NCBI GenBank assembly: GCA_937890825.1
Contig: CALADS010000068.1
Coordinates: forward strand, 186,001-250,000
Length of the DNA stretch: 64,000 bases
Direction: 5' to 3'
Source of the DNA: an uncultured Bacteroides sp.
GTDB lineage: Bacteria > Bacteroidota > Bacteroidia > Bacteroidales > Bacteroidaceae
Position numbers and translations under genes: made by a program. Positions 35,773 through 44,396 of the stretch are shown in pieces. The notes under the pieces were generated by a model. That model saw only the letters and a program-made list of their open reading frames with translations, searched no databases and was not told where the DNA came from. Positions within the stretch are counted from its first letter, which is position 1, and every line of letters begins with the position of its first letter.

Positions 35773-37593
35773 ATGAATAGAGTTTGGAAAATATGGGTGT
35801 TTTGGCTGACTTTGCTGGTAAGTGCGCCGCTCCCTGTGCTTGGAAGTGGACTTTGGAAAGCCGGGTATACAGAGTCGACCAAGAAAAAAAATAAAAAGAA
35901 AAAGCGTACGCAGAAAACGGCTGAAAAGGAAGTGAAGGTATCTGTTCTTTCAGAGGAAGCTCAGCGGAAATATGATTATTATTTTTTAGAGGCAGGCAGA
36001 TTGAAATTGAAAAAGGAATATGATGCAGCTTTTGAACTTTTGCAGCATTGCTTGAGTATTCATCCTTATGCAGCATCGGCTCATTATGAATTGGGACAGT
36101 ATTACTTGTTCCTGAAACAGGTGCCTCAGGGGATAGCAGCGGTAGAGAAAGCGGTGGCTTATGAACCGGATAACTTTTGGTATAGTCATGGCCTGGCCAA
36201 TCTTTACTTACAGCAAAATGATTGGGAGAAAGGAACAGCTTTGCTGGAGCGTATGGTTGAACGTTTTCCTGCCAAGCTAGATCCTTTATATACCTTGTTG
36301 GAAATCTATAACCAACAGGGTAACTATGATCAGGTAATCGTTACTCTGAACAGGCTGGAAGAGAAGATGGGAAAGAATGAACAACTCAGCATGGAGAAAT
36401 TTCGCATCTATTTGCAGAAAGAAGATCATAAAAAGGCTTTTCATGAGATAGAAAGTCTGGTTTCTGAGTATCCGAACGATGTGCGTTATCAGGTCATTCT
36501 AGGAGATGTATATCTACAGAATGGAAAGAAGGAGAAAGCTTACGAACTCTATCGGAAAGTGTTAGAGGAAGAACCCGAAAATGCACAGGCTCGTTATTCG
36601 CTGGCTTCGTATTACGATGAAACCGGCCAGAAGGAGCTGTATCAGTTGCAACTGGATTCGCTGCTTTTGAATAAGAAAGTAGAACCGCAGACCAAGATGA
36701 ACGTGATGCGTAGACTGATTGTGCAGAATGAACAGGAGGGAGGTGACAGTATACGTATTATCCAGCTGTTTGACCGTATCATGGAGCAAGAGCCTGACGA
36801 CCCGGCTCTACCGATGCTGTATGCTCAGTATTTGATTTCCAAAAAGATGAATCAGGAATCATTGCCGATATTGGAAACTGTATTGGAGCTAGATCCCACG
36901 AATACTGCAGCGCGAATGACTTTGCTGGGAGAAGCTATCCGTAAAGAGGATTATAAGGAGTTGATTCGTCTGTGTGAGGCTGGGGTAGAATCGAATCCCG
37001 ATCGACTGGAGTTTTATTACTATCTGGCCATCGGCTATAATCAGGCAGAGCGGATGGATGATGCACTGGCTGTGGCGCAAAAGGCTTTGAAGCAGGTGAC
37101 ACCTGAGAGCAACAAGGAGGTGGTATCGGATTTTTATGCCATGATAGGCGATGCCTGGCACAGCAAGCATGAAAATGAAAAGGCCTATGCTGCTTATGAT
37201 TCGGCATTGATTTATAATCCGAATAATATAGGTACACTCAATAATTATGCTTATTATCTATCGCTGGAGAAACGAAATTTGGATAAGGCAGAAGAGATGA
37301 GTTATAAAACGGTAAAGGCGGAGCCGACAAATGCCACCTATCTAGATACGTATGCCTGGATATTATTTGTGAAAGGCAAGTATTCGGAAGCTCGCATCTA
37401 TATAGATAATGCCATGAAAGCGGAAGAAGAAAAAAGTGCAGAAGTGGTGGAGCATTGCGGCGACATTTATTCGATGTGTGGTGATGTGGAAGGTGCGTTG
37501 AAATATTGGAAGCAGGCTTTGGAAATGAAGAGTACATCGTCTACCTTGAAAGAGAAGATTGCAAAGAAGAAATATATCCCTGCTGAAAAGTAA
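35773..37593 (+). CDS. Tetratricopeptide-repeat protein
   Basis: This 606-residue protein has a signal peptide (about 1-25), a very basic stretch (KKKNKKKKRTQK, about 36-48) and about twelve TPR units covering the rest (for example EYDAAFELLQHCLSIHPYAA, GKYSEARIYIDNAMKAEEE). TPRs mediate protein-protein contacts. Position between dut and two envelope genes suggests a periplasmic scaffold in envelope biogenesis, by inference from neighbours only. Gaps to dut and the next gene are about 20 and 29 bases. Confidence 0.85.
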   Translation: MNRVWKIWVFWLTLLVSAPLPVLGSGLWKAGYTESTKKKNKKKKRTQKTAEKEVKVSVLSEEAQRKYDYYFLEAGRLKLKKEYDAAFELLQHCLSIHPYAASAHYELGQYYLFLKQVPQGIAAVEKAVAYEPDNFWYSHGLANLYLQQNDWEKGTALLERMVERFPAKLDPLYTLLEIYNQQGNYDQVIVTLNRLEEKMGKNEQLSMEKFRIYLQKEDHKKAFHEIESLVSEYPNDVRYQVILGDVYLQNGKKEKAYELYRKVLEEEPENAQARYSLASYYDETGQKELYQLQLDSLLLNKKVEPQTKMNVMRRLIVQNEQEGGDSIRIIQLFDRIMEQEPDDPALPMLYAQYLISKKMNQESLPILETVLELDPTNTAARMTLLGEAIRKEDYKELIRLCEAGVESNPDRLEFYYYLAIGYNQAERMDDALAVAQKALKQVTPESNKEVVSDFYAMIGDAWHSKHENEKAYAAYDSALIYNPNNIGTLNNYAYYLSLEKRNLDKAEEMSYKTVKAEPTNATYLDTYAWILFVKGKYSEARIYIDNAMKAEEEKSAEVVEHCGDIYSMCGDVEGALKYWKQALEMKSTSSTLKEKIAKKKYIPAEK

Positions 37594-37622
37594 GAGAAGT
37601 GACTTTTAAAATCAGAAAGAGT

Positions 37623-38195
37623 ATGAATAGAATGAATAAATATTGCACAGGATTATTATTGGTAGTGGCCTTGGTGGTAGGATTGGCTGGGTGTAAGTCT
37701 TCCCGGCAGTCTGCCGGTATTCGTACGGCTTGTCTGTCGTCTAAAGTAAAACTGACGATTCCGCATAAGGATGCCGTGTTTACCGTTCATGGTACGATGA
37801 AACTCCGCAGCAAAGAGCGTATGCAAGTATCTTTCCTGATGCCGATTTTACGTACTGAAGTGGCTCGGATGGATATTACTCCTGATGAAGTAATGCTGGT
37901 AGACCGTATGGGGAAGCGCTATGTTCATCTGACGCGTGCAGAGTTGAAAGGACTGCTGCCGCGGAAGGCTGATTTTGCACATTTGGAGAAGATGTTGTTT
38001 AAGGCTGCCCAGCCTGGAGGAAGACGTGCTTTGGAAGGAAAAGATCTGGGCATTTCCAAATTGGAAAAGTGTCGGATAGAGTTGACAGATTTTTCGGATA
38101 AATCTTTTACGATGACTCCTACACAACTTTCATCTCGTTATCGTAAGGTAGAGCCGGAAGAATTGCTTCAGTTGTTGATGGATTTGTTGGAATGA
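37623..38195 (+). CDS. DUF4292 lipoprotein
   Basis: About 190 residues from the ATG at 37623; the GTG at 37599 gives a poor N-terminus. A lipoprotein signal peptide (lipobox LAGC) is followed by a beta-rich domain (KVKLTIPHKDAVFTVHGTMKLRSKERMQVSFLMPI ... RTEVARMDITPDEVMLVDR, split here for length) typical of the DUF4292 family. The pattern of paired strands and MLVDR resembles LolA/LolB-like lipid-binding folds, but that is inference. It lies in the dut-TPR-DUF4292-EnvC operon. Confidence 0.75.
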   Translation: MNRMNKYCTGLLLVVALVVGLAGCKSSRQSAGIRTACLSSKVKLTIPHKDAVFTVHGTMKLRSKERMQVSFLMPILRTEVARMDITPDEVMLVDRMGKRYVHLTRAELKGLLPRKADFAHLEKMLFKAAQPGGRRALEGKDLGISKLEKCRIELTDFSDKSFTMTPTQLSSRYRKVEPEELLQLLMDLLE

Positions 38196-38211
38196 TGAAG
38201 AAGGTCTACTT

Positions 38212-39504
38212 ATGAAACGATTCTATGTGCTTTGTATACTGTTTTCTGTTGTTCTGTTTCCGCTCTTTGCCCAGTCTAATAAGTTGATTAAAGAGTTGGA
38301 ACAGAAGCGTGGTGATTTGCAGAAGCAGATTGCCGAAACAGAGTCATTGCTGAACATTACCAGGAAAGATGTGGGCAGTCAGCTGAACGGACTGGCTGCA
38401 TTGACCGGTCAGATAGAAGAAAGAAAGCGATATATCGTTGCGATGAATCAAGATGTAGAAGCTATCGATAGGGAATTAAGTGCTCTGCAGAGGCAATTGA
38501 ATCGTTTGCAACGTGATTTGAAGGAGAAAAAAAATAAATATGAGGCTTCTGTTCAATATCTATATAAAAATCGTTCTATTGAAGAGAAACTGATGTTTAT
38601 TTTTTCTGCTGAAAATCTGGCTCAGACGTATCGCAGATTGCGGTATGTGCGTGAGTATGCTACTTATCAGCGTCTGCAAGGACAGGAAATCCAGAAGAAG
38701 CAAAAGCAGGTAGAGGATAAGAAAAAGGAACTGACACAGGTGAAGGCTGCAAAGGAGAACCTGTTGAAAGAGCGCGAACAGGAAAAAAGCAAGCTGGAAC
38801 AGGAAGAAAAACAGCAGCGGGCCTTGGTTGACAGTTTGAAGAAAAAACAGAAAGGATTGCAAAATGCAATAGCTAAGAAGCGGAGAGAGGCGAATGAATT
38901 GAATACTCGTATTGACCGCTTGATAGCTCAAGAAATAGAGAAAGCACGAAGACGGGCTCAAGAAGAGGCCAAACGGGAAGCTGCAGCACGTAAGAAGCAG
39001 CAAAAGGTACAAACGGCAACTGCAACCCATTCAAGTAAAGTTGCTCCGTTAGAGAGTTTTTCCATGAATAAGGCCGATCGTGAATTGTCGGGCAGTTTTG
39101 CAGGAAATAAAGGAAGGTTACCCATGCCCATCACTGGACCTTATATGATAACCAGTCATTACGGACAGTATGCAGTAGCTGGCTTGCGTAATGTGAAACT
39201 GGATAATAAAGGTATTGATATTCAGGGTAAACCAGGTGCACAGGCACGGGCTGTTTTCGATGGAAAGGTGGCTGCTGTCTTTAAATTGAATGGCTTGTTC
39301 AATGTGCTGGTGCGTCACGGTGCCTATATATCGGTCTACTGTAATTTGTCTGTGGCTTCCGTAAAGTCTGGCGATATGGTCAAGACTCGTCAGCCGCTAG
39401 GCACCATCTTTTCGGATGGTACGGATAACGGACGTACGGTATTGCATTTCCAGTTAAGAAAGGAAAAGGAGAAGTTGAATCCTGAGCCGTGGCTGGACAG
39501 ATAA
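38212..39504 (+). CDS. EnvC-like murein hydrolase activator (degenerate M23/LytM domain)
   Basis: This 430-residue exported protein has a signal peptide, a long coiled coil (about 20-270, rich in K/E/Q) and a C-terminal LytM/M23 domain (about 305-430). Two Zn-binding positions of active M23 enzymes are lost: the HxxxD start reads NKGID and the HxH reads VLH. E. coli EnvC also lacks catalytic residues and activates amidases at division, so this protein is likely an activator rather than an endopeptidase. Last gene of the operon; a small hairpin with T tract overlaps the stop. Confidence 0.85.
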   Translation: MKRFYVLCILFSVVLFPLFAQSNKLIKELEQKRGDLQKQIAETESLLNITRKDVGSQLNGLAALTGQIEERKRYIVAMNQDVEAIDRELSALQRQLNRLQRDLKEKKNKYEASVQYLYKNRSIEEKLMFIFSAENLAQTYRRLRYVREYATYQRLQGQEIQKKQKQVEDKKKELTQVKAAKENLLKEREQEKSKLEQEEKQQRALVDSLKKKQKGLQNAIAKKRREANELNTRIDRLIAQEIEKARRRAQEEAKREAAARKKQQKVQTATATHSSKVAPLESFSMNKADRELSGSFAGNKGRLPMPITGPYMITSHYGQYAVAGLRNVKLDNKGIDIQGKPGAQARAVFDGKVAAVFKLNGLFNVLVRHGAYISVYCNLSVASVKSGDMVKTRQPLGTIFSDGTDNGRTVLHFQLRKEKEKLNPEPWLDR

Positions 39505-39523
39505 AGATTTGTCTGTCATTTTT
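39496..39523 (+). terminator. Small terminator at the end of the EnvC operon
   Basis: A 6-bp stem (GACAGA at 39496-39501, TCTGTC at 39512-39517) containing the stop codon in its loop is followed by ATTTTTTAA. It also separates the convergent glycosyltransferase. Confidence 0.5.
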
Positions 39524-40265
39524 TAATAAGTAAGCGGATGGCAAACCAGGCATGGTGCAGTATGGTGCTCAGCCATCCGTAATGACGGGTCATAATATAG
39601 AACCGTTCGCGCAAGGATGCCTGATGGTTTTGGGTAGTCATGCCCTCTTCCAGGTAATCTATGAGAGTAAGGTGTGTATTATGTAATACATTAGCTTTTT
39701 TCATGATGCGTATACACCAGTCGAAATCTGCTGAGAAGCGGTAGTGCAGGTCATAGGGTTCGGTCAGTTCACGGCGGGCAAAGAAAGCCTGATGACACAC
39801 CAGCATACCTTGTCGAAAACTTTTCCAATTCAGTGTTTCGGGGGCAGATAAGCGTCTCATGCGTACAAAATGTCCTTCACTATCTACCAATTCGGTTTCT
39901 CCGTAGAGTACATCGGGTAGTTTCTCTGTATTCCGTAGTGAATGTACCATCAGTTGCAGGGTATCGTCTTCGTGAAAGCTGTCACCTGCATTCAGAAAAC
40001 ACAGATAATCGCCTGTAGCTAGTTGCATACCTTTGTTCATGGCATCGTACAAGCCTTTGTCAGGTTCGCTCACCAGACAAGTAATGTGTTCACGGTATCG
40101 GTCGACAATGTTTAGCGTATTGTCTTTCGAAGCACCGTCTATAATGATGTATTCCACATGATGATAGGTCTGTGAGATGACACTCTGTATGGTGTCTTCT
40201 ATGGTATCGGCTGCGTTATAGGTCACCGTAATGATGCTGAATTTGGGGGTAAGATGTGCGTGCAT
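39516..40265 (-). CDS. Family 2 glycosyltransferase (WcaE-like)
   Basis: This 249-residue protein has a GT-A fold: FSIITVTYNAADTIEDTI, the VEYIIIDGASKDNT nucleotide-binding strand, SEPDKGLYDAMNKG and a metal-binding Asp in FLNAGDSF. The SEPDKG segment is typical of colanic-acid WcaE-type enzymes. It transfers a sugar from a nucleotide donor to a growing surface glycan; donor and acceptor are unknown. It is the last gene of a six-gene minus-strand glycan cluster. Confidence 0.9.
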   Translation of the reverse strand: MHAHLTPKFSIITVTYNAADTIEDTIQSVISQTYHHVEYIIIDGASKDNTLNIVDRYREHITCLVSEPDKGLYDAMNKGMQLATGDYLCFLNAGDSFHEDDTLQLMVHSLRNTEKLPDVLYGETELVDSEGHFVRMRRLSAPETLNWKSFRQGMLVCHQAFFARRELTEPYDLHYRFSADFDWCIRIMKKANVLHNTHLTLIDYLEEGMTTQNHQASLRERFYIMTRHYGWLSTILHHAWFAIRLLIKK

Positions 40266-40278
40266 GTTGTCTTACTGT

Positions 40279-41529
40279 TTATAGTTTGTTATACAAATCG
40301 GTAAACTGCTTGGCAATGACATGTTCTGAATAATGGGTAACTGCTTTGCGATAGGCTTCTTCAGAAAGACTGATGTAGTCGGTATCTGTCAGTGTCCAAT
40401 AAATGCCATTGGCCAAATCTTCTGCCGACTTATACTGTGCCACATATCCATTGTGTAGGTGGTCTATCATTTCTGGAATGCCACCTACATTGAATCCTAC
40501 GCAAGGTATGCCGCAAGCCATGGCCTCCATGATGGTATTGGGCAGGTTTTCTTCCAGCGATGGGGTAACAAAGATGTCTACAGCATTGTAGATATTCACC
40601 AATTGATGTTCATCAGTAATGAAATCCATCGGGAGTACTTGGAATGGCAGCAAATGAGTCAGCTGTTGTGATTGTTGTCCGAAAGATACCACACACAACT
40701 GTTCTTTTAGTTCAGGGTGCTGTTGGTCCAGCAGGTGGCAAGCTTCTACCAGATAGTCGATACCTTTGCGCTTATCTGTGATTTTTACCGACCCAAAGAG
40801 CATCAGTTTTTTGTCTTGAGGCAGTGTGCACCGCAAGCGTGCTTCCTGCTTGTTGCGTGGCTTGAATAGGTTGGTATTGATGGGGTTGGGTATACAGGTT
40901 ACTGAATGTCCGGATAATAAAGAACTATGTTTGGCTTTTTCTTCCAACCAATGGCTACAGGCTACAAAGGTAATGGAGCGTTTCTTATAAATAGCCTGCT
41001 TTTTCCGGAAAATCCGGTATGATAAGTCTTTCTGTTTTTCCCCGTTATGAATGTATGGGCAGTTGTGGCATTCGGTCTGGTAATAATCGCATGTACGAGC
41101 ATGGTGGCAAATTCCTGTACAGGGCCACATATCGTGCATGGTCCATACTACGGGCTTTCCTGAAGTGAGAATCTTTTCCAAATTTTTTAAGGAAAGCATG
41201 CCTTGATTAATCCAATGCAGGTGGATAATATCGGCCTGTTGGAATTCAGGTAGGGTAGTGATGTCGTTTCCTGTATTGGCAATGTCTACGGCGAAGATGT
41301 TTTTTTTCTGAAAGTGGTTAGCTTTCCAGATGATAAAGCGTTCCCATACAAATTTGGCTATTAGTGTCCAGTTGCGCTTTAAGGCTACCACTGTTATCTG
41401 TTCCGTCTGCTTGTCACGTACCAGTAATTTGGCTTTGATGCCGTGATTCTTGAGGGTTTCCATCAGTCGGCTGGCCGCTATGGCTGCTCCGCCGATGCGT
41501 TCGGATGTATTGATTAGTAGGACTCTCAT
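40279..41529 (-). CDS. Family 4 glycosyltransferase (GT-B)
   Basis: About 416 residues starting at MRVLLINTSERIGGAAIAASRL (shown in part); a 71-codon upstream extension has no homology-like content and is rejected. The GT4 C-terminal half carries VFVTPSLEENLPNTIMEAMA (ENxPNxxxEAMA) and GIPCVGFNVGGIPEM, with the E-x7-E donor site. It is a retaining transferase of the surface-glycan cluster. The next gene starts 13 bases downstream. Confidence 0.92.
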   Translation of the reverse strand: MRVLLINTSERIGGAAIAASRLMETLKNHGIKAKLLVRDKQTEQITVVALKRNWTLIAKFVWERFIIWKANHFQKKNIFAVDIANTGNDITTLPEFQQADIIHLHWINQGMLSLKNLEKILTSGKPVVWTMHDMWPCTGICHHARTCDYYQTECHNCPYIHNGEKQKDLSYRIFRKKQAIYKKRSITFVACSHWLEEKAKHSSLLSGHSVTCIPNPINTNLFKPRNKQEARLRCTLPQDKKLMLFGSVKITDKRKGIDYLVEACHLLDQQHPELKEQLCVVSFGQQSQQLTHLLPFQVLPMDFITDEHQLVNIYNAVDIFVTPSLEENLPNTIMEAMACGIPCVGFNVGGIPEMIDHLHNGYVAQYKSAEDLANGIYWTLTDTDYISLSEEAYRKAVTHYSEHVIAKQFTDLYNKL

Positions 41530-41585
41530 TGTTTTATGTTTCTTGTTTGCAAAAGTAGTGGTTTTCGTTGAATAACGCTTTGCTT

Positions 41586-42503
41586 TCACTTGCCAAAATC
41601 TCCTTTTAGCAGGCGTTTCAGCCTGCGGACCACCTTGGCCCGGAAGCCACTGGTGTGGTGGTAATAGCGTGCCAGGATGTTGCGTGCTTCCTGATTCTCT
41701 GTTACAGGACTGATGGGAACTACGGGGAGTGGTTTCAGCCACAGGTCCGATTCATAGAGCGGGTCTTGTCCACAGTGGGTACCGCTACCGTCGAATCCGT
41801 TGTTTTGCACCAGTGAGCGGCCGGTATTGAGCGATAGTATATCAGCCAGGAATAGGCTGGCATTCCAGCGAATGGCCCAGGAATTGTTTTTTCCTTCGGT
41901 TTGTCGGCGCAGCATACGTGTAAAGCGGTAATTGCCATTGAAGTCGAAGTATCGGGTCAGTTTTCTCTTTTTCAGTTCCTGTAGCAGTGCTTTGCCGTCC
42001 GGATTAAATTGTTTCCAGGCTCTGGCCCAGGTGGCCCATCCCCAGCTTCCGGTCCATTTTATGAGGAAGGTATCTGGCAGGTTGGGGTCTTTGGTAAAGT
42101 CACAGGCCTGGATGTGTCCCACTCTTGGCTCTTCCGCATATGTCTCCAGTGCCTCATTCATGAAGCGCAGGAAATAGGGAGCTACTAGAAGATCGTCTTC
42201 CAATACAATCACTCTTCCGTAGCGGTTGATTTGTGTGGTTACGCCGTCAATAATGTTGCGTGCCAATCCCCAGTTTTCCATTCTTTCTATGAGGTGTATT
42301 TCTTTAAAACCGCTCAAGCTGTGCAGGTAGTTCCGCACTTGGTCTACCGCCTCTTGCTCGGTGGCTTGTCTGGCTGCATCCGAGTATACATAGAGTATGC
42401 TGTCGGCTGCTTCCTGATTGGTCAGCAGACTGTCGATAAGTTGCCGGGTATGAATCGGCCGATTGTAGGTAAACAGTAAAATAGGGGCATATGTTTGCAT
42501 CAT
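41586..42503 (-). CDS. Glycosyltransferase family 2-like / GNT-I-like protein
   Basis: About 305 residues from the ATG at 42503 (MMQTYAPILLFTYNRP). The GT-A features are ILLFTYNRPIHTRQLIDSL and RVIVLEDDLLVAPYFLRFMN, whose EDD resembles the metal-binding site of GNT-I-type N-acetylglucosaminyltransferases; WTGSWGWATW follows. The sugar donor is unknown. It lies between the GT4 and GT14 genes of the cluster, 11 bases after the GT14 gene. Confidence 0.82.
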   Translation of the reverse strand: MMQTYAPILLFTYNRPIHTRQLIDSLLTNQEAADSILYVYSDAARQATEQEAVDQVRNYLHSLSGFKEIHLIERMENWGLARNIIDGVTTQINRYGRVIVLEDDLLVAPYFLRFMNEALETYAEEPRVGHIQACDFTKDPNLPDTFLIKWTGSWGWATWARAWKQFNPDGKALLQELKKRKLTRYFDFNGNYRFTRMLRRQTEGKNNSWAIRWNASLFLADILSLNTGRSLVQNNGFDGSGTHCGQDPLYESDLWLKPLPVVPISPVTENQEARNILARYYHHTSGFRAKVVRRLKRLLKGDFGK

Positions 42504-42514
42504 ATCAACAGGTA

Positions 42515-43444
42515 TTAAGGGTGAATTATGGGGGATGGCTTCTCTTTTCTTCTTTGTTCCAATTGGTGTATCAAGGTGTCGGACAAGCCGCTTACAGTTT
42601 TTCTGCAAAACATTTTTGACGACTGCATCAGTGCCGGAAAATCTTTCTCTGTCATGATTTGAATCGCTTGGTCATAGACAATGTAGTGCAGGGGGGTTAA
42701 GGCCTTTAGGCCTTGGTATTCATTGGTGTATGTCAGGGCATGTGCAGCATAGGGCGAATTGAATACCAAGGTTTGTATGCAGAGTTCGCTGGGTACAAAA
42801 CTGGTCTTGAAATACCGGATGGCCTCGTGTTCGGTGCATAGCTGCTGATATACATAGCGTGCACAGGGCAGCGTGATGGCCCAATAGTCGGAGCCGAAAT
42901 ATACCTCTGCTCGTCGTCCGGCAATGCGTGTAGTGACTTTCTTTCTGAAAGGTAAACCTTTCATTAAGGTGCGTGCTGCTACGATTATCTTGTTTTTCAA
43001 CCACTGGTTTTTCCAAGGCAGGTCTCTAAAGAAGTGATAGCATCTTATTTTGCTGGTCTGCGCCGTATTGGCCGACCGGCTCAGGTTCATGCCCATGATA
43101 AATTCGGTATCACGGTGGGCATCTAGGTAGCGGTGGATTTCAGCGTTGCTCCATAGCGGATAATCTTGCCCGCTGAGGCATACGATATGGCCGTAGTCCA
43201 CTCCGCTGCGGATTACGGCTCCCAACAGTTCCTTTTGATATTCCACTTGTTGCCATCCACCCCAGCTGATACGGTGACGGCGAACAAAAACTACTTTTCC
43301 GGCCAGCATTTTCTCGAAAGGACGAATATCTGCGTTGAGGTCTACGTGCAGGTAGAAGTCGGCATCTTCGTTCAAGGCATTTACCAGGCGTGCCAAGTGT
43401 GGGGCATCTTTATAGGCGGATATGATGTAGGCTATGCGGCTCAT
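42515..43444 (-). CDS. Core-2/I-branching enzyme-like glycosyltransferase (GT14)
   Basis: This 309-residue protein matches the Branch family (GT14): AYIISAYKDAPHLARLVNAL, FYLHVDLNAD, HRISWGGWQQVEYQ and CLSGQDYPLWSN. Eukaryotic relatives make beta-1,6-GlcNAc or xylose branches; bacterial members act on surface glycans. It could add a branch in the repeating unit built here. Its start overlaps the end of the upstream GT2 gene by 4 bases, so the two are translationally coupled. Confidence 0.9.
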   Translation of the reverse strand: MSRIAYIISAYKDAPHLARLVNALNEDADFYLHVDLNADIRPFEKMLAGKVVFVRRHRISWGGWQQVEYQKELLGAVIRSGVDYGHIVCLSGQDYPLWSNAEIHRYLDAHRDTEFIMGMNLSRSANTAQTSKIRCYHFFRDLPWKNQWLKNKIIVAARTLMKGLPFRKKVTTRIAGRRAEVYFGSDYWAITLPCARYVYQQLCTEHEAIRYFKTSFVPSELCIQTLVFNSPYAAHALTYTNEYQGLKALTPLHYIVYDQAIQIMTEKDFPALMQSSKMFCRKTVSGLSDTLIHQLEQRRKEKPSPIIHP

Positions 43445-44388
43445 AGATTTTTGGGTTTACGGTGAGATTGATTAATTTCATACAGACTGCGCCGGGTATG
43501 GCGTGCATAAAGGGCAGCCAGCAGTGCAGTATATAATTTTTTCTGCCAGGGAAACAGGGTGAATGCTATCCAAAATTCCCGCAGAGCCAGCTTATATTGT
43601 CCGCTAAGCAGGGCTCCTGCCATGCGTCCTTTGTGCCAGGAAGACACATAGCGGCGCACGCCTTTCCGGTGTTTGGCTTCTTGCAGCAGGGCATCGAACT
43701 GTGCGTCTACCGGTGTGTACCAAAGGCTGGGACGTGGCTTTTTTCCTTCCATCGGATAGAGGTAATAGATAGAAGTAGGCCGGCAAGAGTAGGCTATCTC
43801 ACAACGGGCATACAGACGGGCTAGGGTAATGCTGTCTTCTCCGGCGGGGATGCCTACCGGAAAACCTCTGATAGCCATCAGGTGTTCCTTGCGTACGCAG
43901 AAAGAACTCATGTGAAGCGGGGGATTAATGCCCGACGACAACACAAAGTAATTGTCCATCACACCGTCTTCTCCACTGAAACTGTAGGGGGCCGGTAATT
44001 GGGGCAGGGTGGGTGTATTTCCCGGCTTGCACAGGTAATACGATGTACCGTATATGCCGCATTGCGGGTATTTGTCGATGAGTGTGGAAAGGATTTCCAG
44101 GTGGTCTTTTTCCCATACATCGTCGGCATCGAGAAAAGTCAGAAAATCTGCTCTCGATTCTGTCATTCCTTTGTTTCGGGCTGCCGAAACGCCTGCATTG
44201 CGCTGCCTTATCAGGCGTACCAGCGGATATGCTTGTTGCTCTACCAGGGTAGGTCCATCGTCGGTAGAGCCGTCGTCTATGACCAGTATTTCGGTCGGTA
44301 AGAGAGTCTGCCTGAGTATGGATTGAATGGCTCGTTCTATGTAAGCGCTGCCGTTGTATAATGGGATAATGACACTGAATGAGTTCAT
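43441..44388 (-). CDS. Family 2 glycosyltransferase
   Basis: About 315 residues from the ATG at 44388 (MNSFSVIIPLYNGSAYI); an upstream 30-codon extension runs into the flippase gene and is rejected. GT-A motifs are ILVIDDGSTDDG, RNAGVSAARNKGM and FLDADDVW (metal-binding DxD). It is the first transferase after the flippase, 8 bases downstream of it, in the surface-glycan cluster. Confidence 0.93.
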   Translation of the reverse strand: MNSFSVIIPLYNGSAYIERAIQSILRQTLLPTEILVIDDGSTDDGPTLVEQQAYPLVRLIRQRNAGVSAARNKGMTESRADFLTFLDADDVWEKDHLEILSTLIDKYPQCGIYGTSYYLCKPGNTPTLPQLPAPYSFSGEDGVMDNYFVLSSGINPPLHMSSFCVRKEHLMAIRGFPVGIPAGEDSITLARLYARCEIAYSCRPTSIYYLYPMEGKKPRPSLWYTPVDAQFDALLQEAKHRKGVRRYVSSWHKGRMAGALLSGQYKLALREFWIAFTLFPWQKKLYTALLAALYARHTRRSLYEINQSHRKPKNL

Positions 44389-44396
44389 GGAATAAT

